Origin: Hypomesus transpacificus
Lineage: Eukaryota > Chordata > Actinopteri > Osmeriformes > Osmeridae
NCBI RefSeq assembly: GCF_021917145.1
Contig: NC_061060.1
Location: 10,379,053 to 10,443,052, forward strand
DNA: 64,000 nt
Direction of reading: 5' to 3'
Shown: positions 12,201 to 21,329 of the stretch, piece by piece
Numbering within the stretch: position 1 is the first letter of the stretch
How the letters are laid out: each line of letters starts with the position of its first letter
Notes under the pieces: model-generated
The model's database searches: none
Told to the model about the DNA's origin: nothing
The model's input: only the letters and a program-made list of their open reading frames with translations
Made by a program: the position numbers and the translations under genes

Positions 12201-14664
12201 CAGCTAGCAAAGCCAAGTTCTTCATTGAGCTCCATTCGTCCTGCTTAGAAGGTCTTAAGTCATTCCATCATCATGTTTTCACTTTGGGGTCAATTCATTG
12301 ATTCAATTAGGGTGGGTCATGTTGTTACTGAGTGAGTTTCTTATCTGTGTGTGCAGAGATCCGGCGCTCTAGTGAGAATGACTCACAAAGCTGTGATGTG
12401 CCTGGCTTCCTGAAACTGGCCTGGTCCACTAAACAGCTGCCCAAAGTAACCAATTAACTTACCCAATAGCAGAAATCGGAATCAAGTCTCATTCCATTGA
12501 CAAATTAAAGCGTGTGTCTGTGTTCGTAGCTTCTTCCGATCATTTCTGACATGGAGTATCTTCAGGATCAGCACCTGCTGTTGTCCATCAAGTCATGTGA
12601 TGGCTTCGAGTCATATGGTTCGTCACTGGCCACTCCCTTACTTTCCCTCCTTCATAACGCCCCAACAACGAGGTGAGATCCTTCTGTCCCTCAGGAACCT
12701 TTGACCTTCTACCTTGCTTCTCCTCTACAGGAGAGTGCTGTGTGGCGCTGCGCTCCCTCGTCGGCGCGTCTGAGCCGTTTGAGACATTTCTGAGCCACCG
12801 AGGTGAGGAGATGGGCTCCATCAGGGGGAGGGTCCGGGTCCACGTGCCCAAGGACAGGAGAGGAACGCGGGAGAAGATCTATGGTTGGTCAGACCCCCCC
12901 CCCCCCCCCAGCCTGCTCCCACCGCCGCCTTTGCTGTAGGGCCTCCTCTCCTGCTCCACCTCTGCTTGCTCATCACTTTCTACTGGGCTTCTGTGGCAGG
13001 CGCCCCAGTGCTCCCTGGTTCCTCTATGTATCATTCATTGCTTCCTCTATTTGGTTCCTCCATGGCCAATGTCTTGGCTCGTGCCTTTGCTGGTTTCTGC
13101 TACTGTTTCCTCTTTCGGCTCCACTTTGGCTGACCAGATGCATCCTGAGCCCCTCACTGGAGAGAGAGGATGTGCCCCCCAGGTCAGGACATGTGGCACA
13201 CACACACACACAAATACACACATTTCAAGGCAAGCTTGCCTCCCCCTCCACCCCGTTAACACAGTTGGTGAACCAGTGAGCACGTTCTTCCTCTTCTTTT
13301 AGAATGGTTCTGCTTTGAGAAAGATGAGAAGGATGTGGTGAAGGGTCACTTGTCTCCCCAGTCGACTCGAGCTCCATTCGGCCGGTAACAACTCCCATTC
13401 TGAAACCATATCTGATCATGGGAAAGAAAGATGTGAAATGTTGATTCACATTTCTGTACACCCCTTTCAGATCATCGGACATTCCTCCTAAGACCACTGC
13501 CAGCAGCTACACTAACCCCGCCTACTTCATCTTTGAGGGCGTTCCAGTGCTCAGCAAAGTGGAGGAGGCCCCGCCCCATCGCAGGGACCCTCAGGTGGTC
13601 TGGTCAGGTAACGAGGTTCTGCAGCTCCCCAAACTCTCGGGGCGGTGGGGCGCCAACAGGAAATCGACTCGCAGGTCTGACTTCACAGAGATCGAGATCC
13701 CGGCCATCCTGCCGCGCTACTCCTCCGCCAATGAACTTCCTTCAACTCAGACAAACTCCTCCTATCAGCTCTTCCCGTCTAAAGATCCACCTCCCATGCC
13801 CTCACCCCCAAACAGCACTACTTCCCTGTACCAGGAACAGCCCTCACCACCCAGGGCTGTTAAAAACAATGCTGTCCAGGACGCTATCCTCCCGGTCAAG
13901 AACCAGAGGAACGTGTACATGAACCACTCAACCATCTACAGAGAGACAACCAGGAGGAATCAGTCCATGAGATATGAGCGGACCAACCTGGTCCAGGGCG
14001 GTGAGACCCCCTCTCTGTACCCCTACGTATCCGCCCGCGTGGCCCTCTGTCCGGCCCCGACTCCCTGGGTGGTGGAGCCTCCGGCTGGGACTCCAGGGGA
14101 CAGCTCCCTCACCGCCCTGCAGATCGCCAAATCTCTCAGTGAAGTGGACTTCTTCCCCTCGTACCACCAAGGGTCCGCCACGGCGGGCCAGAGGTCAGCC
14201 CAGAGGAATGGCCCAGCCAGGGTTACAGAGAGGGGTTGCAGCTGGGAGAATGAGGTAAGTGCTGATTGTGCCAGTGAACCAATCCAGTAGCTCCCACATT
14301 GTAAGGACAAACTATCTTAATCACAATCTTTTTTTTTTCATTGATATTGTTGATTTTTGTAGATGTGCATCCACCATGGGGCTCCAGAGACAGTACAAGA
14401 GCTGCTCAGCATGCTGGGCCTCCAGAGATACACCCTGGGGCTCAGTCTCAATGGCTGGGACGATCTCCACTACTTCAGGTTCATATCATGTATTGTTAGA
14501 GCCTAAAAGAGTATTAGCTCAGTTCATATCAGAAGTCTAGACGGAATTGACCTTTGACCTCTCTCTTTAGTGGAATCACTGAGGAGGATCTGCATGCTGC
14601 TGGGGTGATCAACCCTTCGCACCGACGGAGGATCCTGGAGAACCTGCCTAGAATATGGGACTGA
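3229..14664 (+). CDS. inppl1: SHIP2, SH2-domain inositol 5-phosphatase (26 coding exons)
   Basis: Encodes a phosphatidylinositol-3,4,5-trisphosphate 5-phosphatase that makes PI(3,4)P2 at the plasma membrane and dampens insulin and growth-factor PI3K signalling. Coding exons, all GT-AG and in frame: 3229-3365, 4459-4522, 6976-7114, 7266-7398, 7729-7869, 7973-8054, 8312-8401, 8521-8649, 8814-8928, 9032-9132, 9270-9372, 9590-9786, 9961-10078, 10276-10372, 10567-10805, 10972-11060, 11566-11647, 11942-12031, 12138-12251, 12357-12445, 12530-12617, 12731-12883, 13303-13384, 13471-14254, 14363-14478, 14571-14664. These sum to 3,666 nt, or 1,221 residues, close to human SHIP2 (about 1,258). Domains: SH2 about 6-102, 5-phosphatase about 400-715, C2 about 716-865, NPAY 906-909, SAM about 1155-1218. 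The SAM domain decides for SHIP2 over SHIP1 (INPP5D), which lacks it. The N-terminus is some 15 residues shorter before the SH2 tryptophan than in mammals. Which teleost paralogue (a or b) is unknown. Confidence 0.95.
3366..4458 (+). other. inppl1: inppl1 intron 1
   Basis: The intron starts GTGAGT and ends TTTTGCAG. It contains a CA-rich tract (about 3381-3445), a CT-rich tract (about 3700-3760), a short C run near 3988 and a perfect 10-bp hairpin at 4165-4192. I see no alternative coding exon. Confidence 0.85.
4165..4192. repeat. 10-bp inverted repeat in inppl1 intron 1
   Basis: The arm TAGACAAGGT at 4165-4174 is exactly complementary to ACCTTGTCTA at 4183-4192, with an 8-nt loop. The inner bases also allow an alternative GGTCA/TGACC pairing. 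The function is unknown and the stem is too short for a typical microRNA precursor. Confidence 0.75.
4523..6975 (+). other. inppl1: inppl1 intron 2 (longest intron)
   Basis: At about 2.45 kb this is the longest intron of the gene. It contains TG/CA-rich tracts at about 4980-5060 and 5140-5200, but no frame that matches SHIP2 or another recognisable protein. It ends TTTAG directly before the exon 3 codons for TTQGV. Confidence 0.85.
7471..7553. repeat. 15-bp tandem repeat in inppl1 intron 4
   Basis: The unit CAGATCCACTATGAA repeats with an exact 15-bp period, with unit starts at 7471, 7486, 7501, 7516, 7531 and 7546. The first three are identical and the later ones are diverged. It lies wholly inside the intron between 7398 and 7729. 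Confidence 0.9.
7557..7592 (+). mobile_element. Possible V-SINE/L2-type 3' tail fragment
   Basis: The sequence reads CGCTTGGATAAAA followed by TGTCTGCTAAA. This resembles the conserved 3' tail (CTTTGGATAAAAGC-TCTGCTAAATG type) shared by many fish V-SINEs and CR1/L2 LINEs. No SINE body or tRNA-like promoter is recognisable upstream, so at most it is a decayed fragment. Recognition rests on my knowledge of the family, not on a search. Confidence 0.35.
9270..12031 (+). other. inppl1: inppl1 exons 11-18: inositol 5-phosphatase catalytic domain
   Basis: The characteristic motifs appear in order: GTWNMG (residues 407-412), GTQEN, PEHESRISH, GNKGAVG across the exon 13/14 junction, FWCGDLNYR (581-589), NVPSWCDRVLW (662-672) and SDHSPV (694-699). 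These are the metal- and phosphate-binding blocks of Mg2+-dependent 5-phosphatases in the DNase I/exonuclease III superfamily. All hallmark residues (Asn410, Asp585, Asn587, Asp668, Asp695, His696) are present, so the enzyme should be active. Confidence 0.93.
10137..10195. repeat. (CA)n microsatellite in inppl1 intron 13
   Basis: About 58 bp of nearly pure CA dinucleotides, with a few G or A interruptions, lies between exons 13 and 14. Confidence 0.9.
12138..13384 (+). other. inppl1: inppl1 exons 19-23: C2 domain and following linker
   Basis: These exons encode residues of about 716-890, with SHIP-family blocks such as EAIVKTASKAKFF, EYLQDQHLLLSIKS and FLSHRGEEMG. In SHIP proteins this C2 domain packs against the catalytic domain and influences its activity and phospholipid preference. 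Intron 22 (12884-13302) contains a 16-bp C homopolymer at 12894-12909, a likely sequencing or polymerase weak point. Confidence 0.88.
13471..14254 (+). other. inppl1: inppl1 exon 24: proline-rich tail with NPAY motif
   Basis: This is the largest exon (784 nt). It encodes NPAY at residues 906-909, a PTB-domain docking site when the tyrosine is phosphorylated, then a proline- and serine-rich region with SH3-ligand-like clusters such as DPPPMPSPP. Near its end is LQIAKSLSEVDF, which matches a conserved element just before the SAM domain of SHIP2. Confidence 0.9.
14363..14664 (+). other. inppl1: inppl1 exons 25-26: C-terminal SAM domain and stop
   Basis: The two exons encode LLSMLGLQRYTLGLSLNGWD and then GITEEDLHAAGV, the classical SAM fold pattern. 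They end with the stop codon TGA at 14662-14664. In SHIP2 this domain binds other SAM proteins such as EphA2. Its presence is the main reason for calling SHIP2 and not SHIP1. Confidence 0.93.
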
Positions 14665-16380
14665 CCTGGCAGTGAGAAGACACCCCACACTCCCAGGTCC
14701 ATCAGAGGGAACCTGCTGCCACTGACTTCAACCCACAGAAAAGATAGACTGTATTGTTGTCAGATGACAACATCACTGAACGTCAAGTAACCTCTAGCCC
14801 TTGTCTACACCTCACTTACTAAATCAGTACTGTTAAAACATATTTGTCTGTATGCAGATAGACAACAGACAGGGCACATATCCCAATACAGATACTGATC
14901 TTAAAAGTTCACCAGTCTAGCTTTGACAGAGAAATGCCTGTTAAATACACAATTCAGCTCATGACTCTAACCTGGCCTGTGGTGTTAAACCGCCCCCACC
15001 ATTCTCCACACTCACCAGCGGTTAGTGTTTACTTTCCATCTCCATGCCTCATATCCCCTTGTACCATTTTATCTGCTCTCCTCCTATAGAGGTCTGCTCG
15101 CAACCTATAAAACCCCTCTAAAAAACCCACAGAGCATGAAATGTATAGCTGTACATATTTACTGTTGGAAACTGTTATTATCTCATCACTTAATCAGTGA
15201 CTCTGCCCTGTTTTACTGCCTTCTAAAACGAAATGACATCAAATCCATAAAATCAACTGTTGACTGAGAGATCCAGAGTGTCTGTTTATGCAGCCATGCA
15301 ACAGTGAAGGATGTTCAACTCCTGCCTGACACCTGCCCAGCTCCGCACCCCGGTGGTGCTGTCTTTGTGGCTTCTAACACAGTCACTCCCTGTTTATATG
15401 AATTTTGGTTGATGACTTGAGTTCTGAAAAAGTTATCCCGATCTAACATCGAATAGGATAGGGGTAGGATTAGGGTATCTCAGACTGCATCTTCTTCTCC
15501 ATATAAAACAAAATAGTATTTTAAATCAATAGGTCTTAATATGTTTTTACTTCGAAGTCTATGACAACAAACATGGTTGACTGAATAACACTTGAAAAAA
15601 GAACCATTCTGATCATCTTTTGAGGACACAGGTAACATTTTAAACGTTGGAAGATCTCTTTCTCTTATAAAGATGAACTGTCTATGGAACATGGCGGTGA
15701 TAAATAATTGTTCAGTGGCCATATTCACAGCTATTTCTATGTTCTGTATGCTTTAGGTCAATTCTCATCAGTTTACACTTCATTTTCTTCACACCTAATT
15801 TAGTTTTCCTTTATTCAAAACACCAATTAGTCACCACTTCCTAGTTGAAATACCACATAAACCAACCGTCTTAACCACTCTCACTTTTTCTCATGATAAG
15901 GTCTTACATCACAGACCTAAAAGGATATTTACAAGAAACAAAACTTTTCTGTAAAACAGGTCATGCAATTGTGTATATGTATAGGGCCTCTGAATACTGG
16001 CGAAAGTCCACAGAAGCAAATCTTGGTACAGGTAGAGACAGGTAGAGACAGATACCAATGTCTCTACCAGGTAGAGGGATTCACCATTCCCATGGTAAAT
16101 CCAGAAAAACCTGCATGTGTGTGTTTGTGTGTGTGTGCCTGTGTGTGTGTAACCCTCAGTTACTTATTATAACAAGAGCTAACACATCCCTCTGTGCTGA
16201 CTGGCAGGCAGGTATGTGTCCGTGACCCAAGAGAAGGCAGTCTTGTGGACGGGCCAAGACTCATGGACTGTACCAAGTACACACACATGACAACACACAC
16301 AGGTTTTATTGACTATCCAAATGGGAACTGATCATTCACTGCTATTCAAAATGGTGTGATCCCTAACCAATAACCTTAGC
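14665..16380 (+). other. inppl1: inppl1 3'UTR and following intergenic DNA
   Basis: The sequence after the stop codon should hold the 3'UTR. I did not find a canonical AATAAA on the + strand within the first 1.2 kb, so the transcript end is undetermined. TG-rich sequence occurs at about 16115-16150. No further gene is visible. Confidence 0.5.
16031..16068. repeat. Small tandem and inverted repeat
   Basis: GGTAGAGACA occurs twice in tandem (16031-16050). The second copy is exactly complementary to TGTCTCTACC at 16059-16068, across an 8-nt loop. This gives a 10-bp hairpin with two alternative left arms. Confidence 0.75.
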
Positions 16381-16387
16381 CCTTAGG

Positions 16388-16985
16388 CCGAATCCCAATA
16401 CTCCCCCTTCCCCCTTCCCCCTAGCCCTTAGTTTACCCCTAGCCCTTGGCCCCTCGAAACTGAGGGGAAGGGCTACACATCCCTAAGAAATAGGACGCCA
16501 CTTGGTTACAGGTACGTCATCTAACACGTATCGATATCTCCAAAGCAAGTAGTGTAATGCACTGATACGAAACGAAATTCGCTGCTAATAGAGTTTACTT
16601 AAATCTGTAGACATGCTAGTCAAAGAAATGCGGGGCTGATGTGCAATTCAGCACTGTAACATTAGCGTACCAAACTAGCGATTTTTAGAAACGTTTCAAT
16701 TAGGAAAATGGTTGCAAATATATATGTTCATGACTGTATATATAACTCAAAACCAGACTGTCATAATTTTTTTATCAATTGATTAAGCCGAAAATATTAC
16801 ATTTATCGGACTCTGGATGATCTGGCCGCCATTGTTGCCGGTCGCGCAGTATTCATATAGCCCTAGGTTTCAAGTAACTTAAGGTCGAATCCTAATACTC
16901 CCCCTACCCCTTCCCCTTAGTTTCGCGCGTTCCCTTGAGAGCTAGTGGTGTCCCAATACTCTTTTTGAGCTTGGGTAATGTCATT
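16388..16985. mobile_element. Repeat with duplicated C-rich core, putative non-autonomous element
   Basis: The sequence CCGAATCCCAATACTCCCCC (from 16388) recurs in diverged form as TCGAATCCTAATACTCCCCC (from 16885). Both copies are followed by runs of CCCTT/CCCTA and a TTAGTTT word. A third related word, GTCCCAATACTC, lies near 16950. Two direct copies 497 bp apart suggest either the ends of one insertion or two insertions of the same family. I cannot name the family and see no coding remnant. Confidence 0.5.
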
Positions 16986-18779
16986 CAAACCCTAACACTT
17001 ATTGTAACCATAAGCCTAACTCCCTAAAACCCTCTAGATATAGTTGCAGGGCCGAATAAGTCCCCACAATATCTTTTTGTGTTAATTCAATACGTTTTTT
17101 TTCAACTCTTAAGATTCTGGGATATTTGGGACCATGTCTAAACACGCTGTCGATAACAATAGCAAATGCTAATGAGCTGTTTCATACAAGGACAAGTTGA
17201 ACTGACACAGAGCATAAAATACCATTCAGAGGCTTCATATAACACGATTGCTTACTATAAAAACTCAGTCCTGTTGCTGACTGTCTAATGTCTGTTTTTT
17301 TATGTACTTTTACTCTGCATAGACCTCTGAGCCATTGTCTGACCAGACTGCACACACAGACACAGACATAGACACAGACACACACGGAAGTTTTGAATTG
17401 TCTCAGGGTCAGGGGCCAGTTTCCATAGGGAGGGGAGAGGTGGAAGGAGGGGCATCACTGACCTCTCTTCAATCCTCTTCTGACCTCCAATTGACTGCCT
17501 TGCCACAGGTTCTGATGAAGGAATGCAGAAAAGGAATTACAGAACAGCCCCTCAACACAGCAACTATGACATTTGAGATATTATATACACAACACATCAC
17601 TTCTGCATCATGTATTCACAGTCTAGACTACAGCCTGCAATGTGTGTGAGTGAAAATTATCTTAAATATATTTTGTTATTCTTCTTGTGAAGATTTGCAA
17701 CGTTGGATAATTGGTGATTGATAGGCATTTTCTTAACTGCAGGACATGAGTCAGCAAACTGGCAGGAATCTTAGCTGTTCTAAACGGATTAAATACACAG
17801 GGCCACATAAGGCATTTCCTCTGTAAGTACATCAGTATGCCCGTCAGTGTTATCACGCCCAAAACACACAATATAGCAGAAATCTATCAACTCTGTTGAA
17901 CGACCTATTCAAAAACACGCATTTACCTCTTTCTCAAATACAGAGGAAATGACTTTATGGTAGATGTGTTATAAAGAGGTTTCAGGCTACGTACAGGATT
18001 TTAAAGTAATGCAGAGGACGTGGTTGGTGGTATGTATGGTGTTGAAAGCAACAACAGTGAAACTCTTATTTGTGTCCAGTATGACATAATACATTTATTC
18101 CAATGCTGTCTATGTCTTTTTTATTGGCTGCATGGAACCATCTGGCATGTGCAACTATATGGTGTAACACTGTTGAGTAGCTCATCCTTCCCACATTTAT
18201 GTCTTTATGATCATGTTTTATAATGTTATTACTGGCATTTGAAGTGTCATTCTGGTAGATGATGTGGAAAATACATAGACAATACTTGATCTCAGAGTGG
18301 ACTTTTTAACCTGAGTGTAAATGTAAAACGTTGATAATTTTATTCTTTTACAGCAGTGTCTAAACATTAACTTTATAGGAAAGAGTTTAAGGGTGTGTCT
18401 TAGTAACTGATTTTGGAATACAGAGAGTAACATATATATATGTTATAGCCTACAGGGAAGAGACAGCAAAGCAGACAAGAAGTCTATTATTAAGAACTCA
18501 GAATCTGTTGTCACCATAGTTGTTACTGTTTTCTCAGTAGCCCATTCTTGTATGTCTGGTATGTACAGCAAGAAACACTGCCAATTCATAAATTTCCACT
18601 TCCCATTACTGGATATTAACCGATGCATAATCATGTGAAACTATAGGAGTGGAACTAAATTGTGATAAGGACTTGGAATTAAGTATTTTCCCAGCATCTT
18701 CTTTTATCTACCACAATCTGAAAAGCCCCCCCCAAAAATACGTGATTGAATGCCATTGGCATTGACGAGTAGTTAGGAC

Positions 18780-18932
18780 ACATGATACCGTAAAGTAGTC
18801 GTGTTTAGTTATAAGGGGGGCGGACGGAGAGTTGAAGTCAATCTCATCTTTTGCGCACACTTTCAACAGTCCGTCTGGAGGAGCGGTCACTTGACGAATT
18901 CTCCCCAAACTTTCATGAATTGCTCGTATTGG
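18780..18932 (+). other. p2ry4: Possible upstream exon of the P2Y receptor gene
   Basis: A consensus splice donor, G|GTAAGT, occurs at 18932/18933. An acceptor-like TTGCATGTAG ends at 19311. Splicing between them would remove the TAG that closes the main frame upstream and add an in-frame ATG at 18915, extending the receptor by 15 residues (6 from this exon). The added stretch is too short to test by coding potential, so this is only a possible alternative start. Confidence 0.2.
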
Positions 18933-19231
18933 GTAAGTTTGCTTTATATACTTCAAATAACACATTCCATTCAAAACACGTGTACAGCTAGTTACGTAAG
19001 AATGAACCGGTTACACAAAAATGTTTTACAAATCGAGTGGGCAAAGCATGAGCTTATTCCATGACTGGGCACTAAATCTCTCGATATATTTACAGTTTAC
19101 CATACCTTTCTCCCGGACATATCCACACTTCACACTATCTTTTTCTCAATCATGAAAAGTCACGACAATTAGTAGAAAACACTTTTGAAGTGAAATTACG
19201 ATTGTTTTTATTAACCTTCCGGTTTTTTTTT

Positions 19232-19250
19232 GGGGGGGGGGGGGGGGGGG
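19232..19250. repeat. G19 homopolymer
   Basis: Nine T bases are followed by 19 consecutive G bases, about 90 bp before the receptor start codon. The length is unreliable in any assembly. On RNA it could form a G-quadruplex if transcribed. Confidence 0.9.
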
Positions 19251-19338
19251 TGTCCCAACAGAGACGTCCCAGACAGAGATTTTGTAACATTTCTACATAT
19301 ATTGCATGTAGCCAAAGCCTTGGTACCAGACGGAGAAG

Positions 19339-20430
19339 ATGATCTCCACCATCTACAGCAACCTGCCACAGAACCACTCCGTTTTCTCCTCTGGGTATTC
19401 CAATGACAGCTGTCGTTTCAATGAGGAGTTTAAATACATCCTGCTGCCTTTGTCCTATGGCCTGGTATGTGTCCTGGGATTAGTGCTCAACTCTGTCGCT
19501 CTGTGGATGTTTATCACCAAGATGCGTCCGTGGAACACCAGCACAGTCTTTATGTTCCACCTGGCGCTGTCGGACTTCCTGTACGTTTTGACGCTGCCCA
19601 CACTCATCTACTACTATGGAAACCGCAACCACTGGCCCTTCGGTGTGACCGCCTGCAAGATAGTCCGCTTCCTGTTCTACGCCAACCTCTACTGCAGCAT
19701 CCTCTTCCTCACCTGCATCAGCATCCACCGCTACCTGGGTATCTGCCACCCCATTAAGGCTCTCACCCTGGTGAAGTCACACCATGCCCACCTGGTGTGC
19801 GGCCTTGTCTGGGCAGCGGTGACTGTGTGCCTGGTACCCAACCTGATCTTTGTTACTACCACTACCCGGGACAACGACACGCTGTGCCATGACACCACTC
19901 ACCCGGAAGCCTTCGAAGAGTACGTTCATTACAGTTCCATTGTCATGGTGTTGCTGTTTGCCATTCCCTTCTTGGTTATTATGGTATGTTACTGCCAGAT
20001 GGCTCGGGCTCTCTGTCGGCCCAGACGAGGCTTGTCCCCTAGCCAGCAGGGGGCCTCGCGGCAGAAATCCATCAAATTGATCATCGTGGTTCTGGTGGTG
20101 TTCGCTGTGTGCTTTGTACCGTTCCACATCACACGCACCCTGTACTACACCTCTCGCCTGCTGGATGTGAAGTGCCAAAGCCTCAACATCATCAACTTTG
20201 CCTATAAGATCACCCGGCCGCTGGCCAGCGTGAACAGCTGTATCGACCCCATTCTGTATTTCCTGGCTGGGGATCATTATCGATCAAAGCTAATGAAAGC
20301 TCTGACGAAGAGAAGTCAGGCCACATTCAGTCGTTCGGGCGCATACATGCAAACCCGGCCCCAAGGCAATCCTGACATTGCCCTGGCTTTCAAAACCCCA
20401 GATGTTGACAGGTGTGAACCGGAGACATAG
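19339..20430 (+). CDS. p2ry4: P2Y purinoceptor 4-like nucleotide receptor
   Basis: A 363-residue class A GPCR for extracellular nucleotides (UTP/ATP-type, Gq-coupled by family). Visible features: N-glycosylation sites Asn12 and Asn22; Cys25 and Cys279 for the P2Y extracellular disulfide; Cys106 and Cys183 for the conserved loop disulfide; HRY (130-132) in place of DRY; PFHITR in TM6 (His263, Arg266) and KITR at the start of TM7 (Arg293), the nucleotide-phosphate binding positions; DPILY (303-307) in place of NPxxY. P2RY4-like blocks HRYLGICHP, VPNLIFVTTT, CHDTTHPE and FAVCFVPFHITRT favour P2RY4 over P2RY2. An in-frame TAG at 19309-19311 precedes the ATG, which supports this start for an unspliced message. 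The coding region is one exon, as is usual for P2Y receptors. Confidence 0.9.
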   Translation: MISTIYSNLPQNHSVFSSGYSNDSCRFNEEFKYILLPLSYGLVCVLGLVLNSVALWMFITKMRPWNTSTVFMFHLALSDFLYVLTLPTLIYYYGNRNHWPFGVTACKIVRFLFYANLYCSILFLTCISIHRYLGICHPIKALTLVKSHHAHLVCGLVWAAVTVCLVPNLIFVTTTTRDNDTLCHDTTHPEAFEEYVHYSSIVMVLLFAIPFLVIMVCYCQMARALCRPRRGLSPSQQGASRQKSIKLIIVVLVVFAVCFVPFHITRTLYYTSRLLDVKCQSLNIINFAYKITRPLASVNSCIDPILYFLAGDHYRSKLMKALTKRSQATFSRSGAYMQTRPQGNPDIALAFKTPDVDRCEPET

Positions 20431-21009
20431 AAGTATGGGAACTCACGTAGACTCCTATGGGACATCATCCCGATATCTTGAACTGATAGATATAAATGAC
20501 ATGAAGGGTTTGTGCTTGTATTCCTGACTGTATATAACTGCCCGTGTTTAGGTGGCCCTCTCTCTTTTTGCATAAGAAGGCACCAGTCACTGGGCTGATA
20601 CAGAGGTCAAATTCCTGCGTAAAGGTGGTGTGAGTTGTGTACCCTCAAAGACCTTACAGGAAGATGCTGATTTCAGGGTTGAAGGGTTTGAGGCCCACTC
20701 TATCGTCACTGAAGTAGACAGTGAATATACATATTGACCACATGCACACACTCTTCTGTTCTGTCACCAAGCCAAAGACCTCTAGCTCTTAGACAGAGTT
20801 ACTTCTGTTTTTCTTCTTACTCCTCCTTGTTGCGGTCGCAGTGTTAGTAGGACTAAGTTCAGATCTTTTCATCCAGGAAACAAAACAGTATTTTTCCCCC
20901 TCAGAGACAAAATACACCTCCCAGTATTACCACAGAGGAATGTCAGTACAAAGCCTATTATGTGGTCAAGTACACGGCTCAGTAGGAAGGACAGATATAT
21001 AGCCTATAT
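20431..21009 (+). other. p2ry4: Receptor 3'UTR (probable)
   Basis: This non-coding sequence follows the receptor stop codon, with no other gene visible. The first clear AATAAA downstream is at 21317-21322. If that signal is used, the 3'UTR is about 0.9 kb and includes the MITE at 21010-21246. Confidence 0.45.
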
Positions 21010-21246
21010 AGGGTGACCAGATGAAAAAGAGTTTTTGTATTGCATGCCGCACTATCTGATCAAAACAACAGTACTCTCTACAGTCAGAACTCGCGCAAGA
21101 AGGTGGAACGTAAGGGAGATACTCTTTCCAAAACTTGTAAGGGCGTAATAGAGAAACACAAATATCCGAAGAGGCAAAATCCCGGAAAATTTTGGAAACC
21201 CTGCCGGACGCATTTTTTTGGGTAAAAGAGGACGTCTGGTCACCCT
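21010..21246. mobile_element. MITE with 12-bp inverted ends and target duplication
   Basis: The left end AGGGTGACCAGA (21010-21021) is exactly complementary to the right end TCTGGTCACCCT (21235-21246). AGCCTATAT directly flanks both sides, at 21001-21009 and 21247-21255. The 237-bp element has no coding capacity. The terminal sequence and an 8-9 bp duplication fit a non-autonomous hAT-type transposon. The family assignment is inference; the boundaries are read directly. Confidence 0.85.
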
Positions 21247-21316
21247 AGCCTATATCAGCTTCTATTGGATTGCCACTCTGTGAGAGGTGCACTAAAATTA
21301 CATGACTAATGACAAA

Positions 21317-21322
21317 AATAAA
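21317..21322 (+). other. p2ry4: Candidate polyadenylation signal AATAAA
   Basis: This is a canonical AATAAA 0.9 kb downstream of the receptor stop codon. It is the most plausible signal for that gene, but the word is common in AT-rich DNA. Confidence 0.35.
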
Positions 21323-21329
21323 TTATGGC

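Larger units (their letters stand above)
16986..19338. other. Intergenic DNA between inppl1 and the P2Y receptor
   Basis: I see no protein-coding gene apart from a possible non-coding or minimally coding receptor exon near 18915-18932. The DNA is AT-rich, with a short TA repeat at about 18431-18441 and a homopolymer cluster (T9 then G19) at 19223-19250. Confidence 0.5.

Noticed and set aside
3229..14664. SHIP1 (inpp5d) as identity of the phosphatase
   Set aside because: A C-terminal SAM domain is encoded by the last two exons; SHIP1 lacks it.
16882..16896. tRNA B-box-like GGTCGAATCC
   Set aside because: One T of the GGTTCGA core is missing, and there is no A box or cloverleaf. The word belongs to the duplicated repeat core.
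19339..20430. P2RY2 as identity of the receptor
   Set aside because: Blocks such as HRYLGICHP, LPTLIYYY and CHDTTHPE fit P2RY4 better. P2RY2 remains the main alternative.
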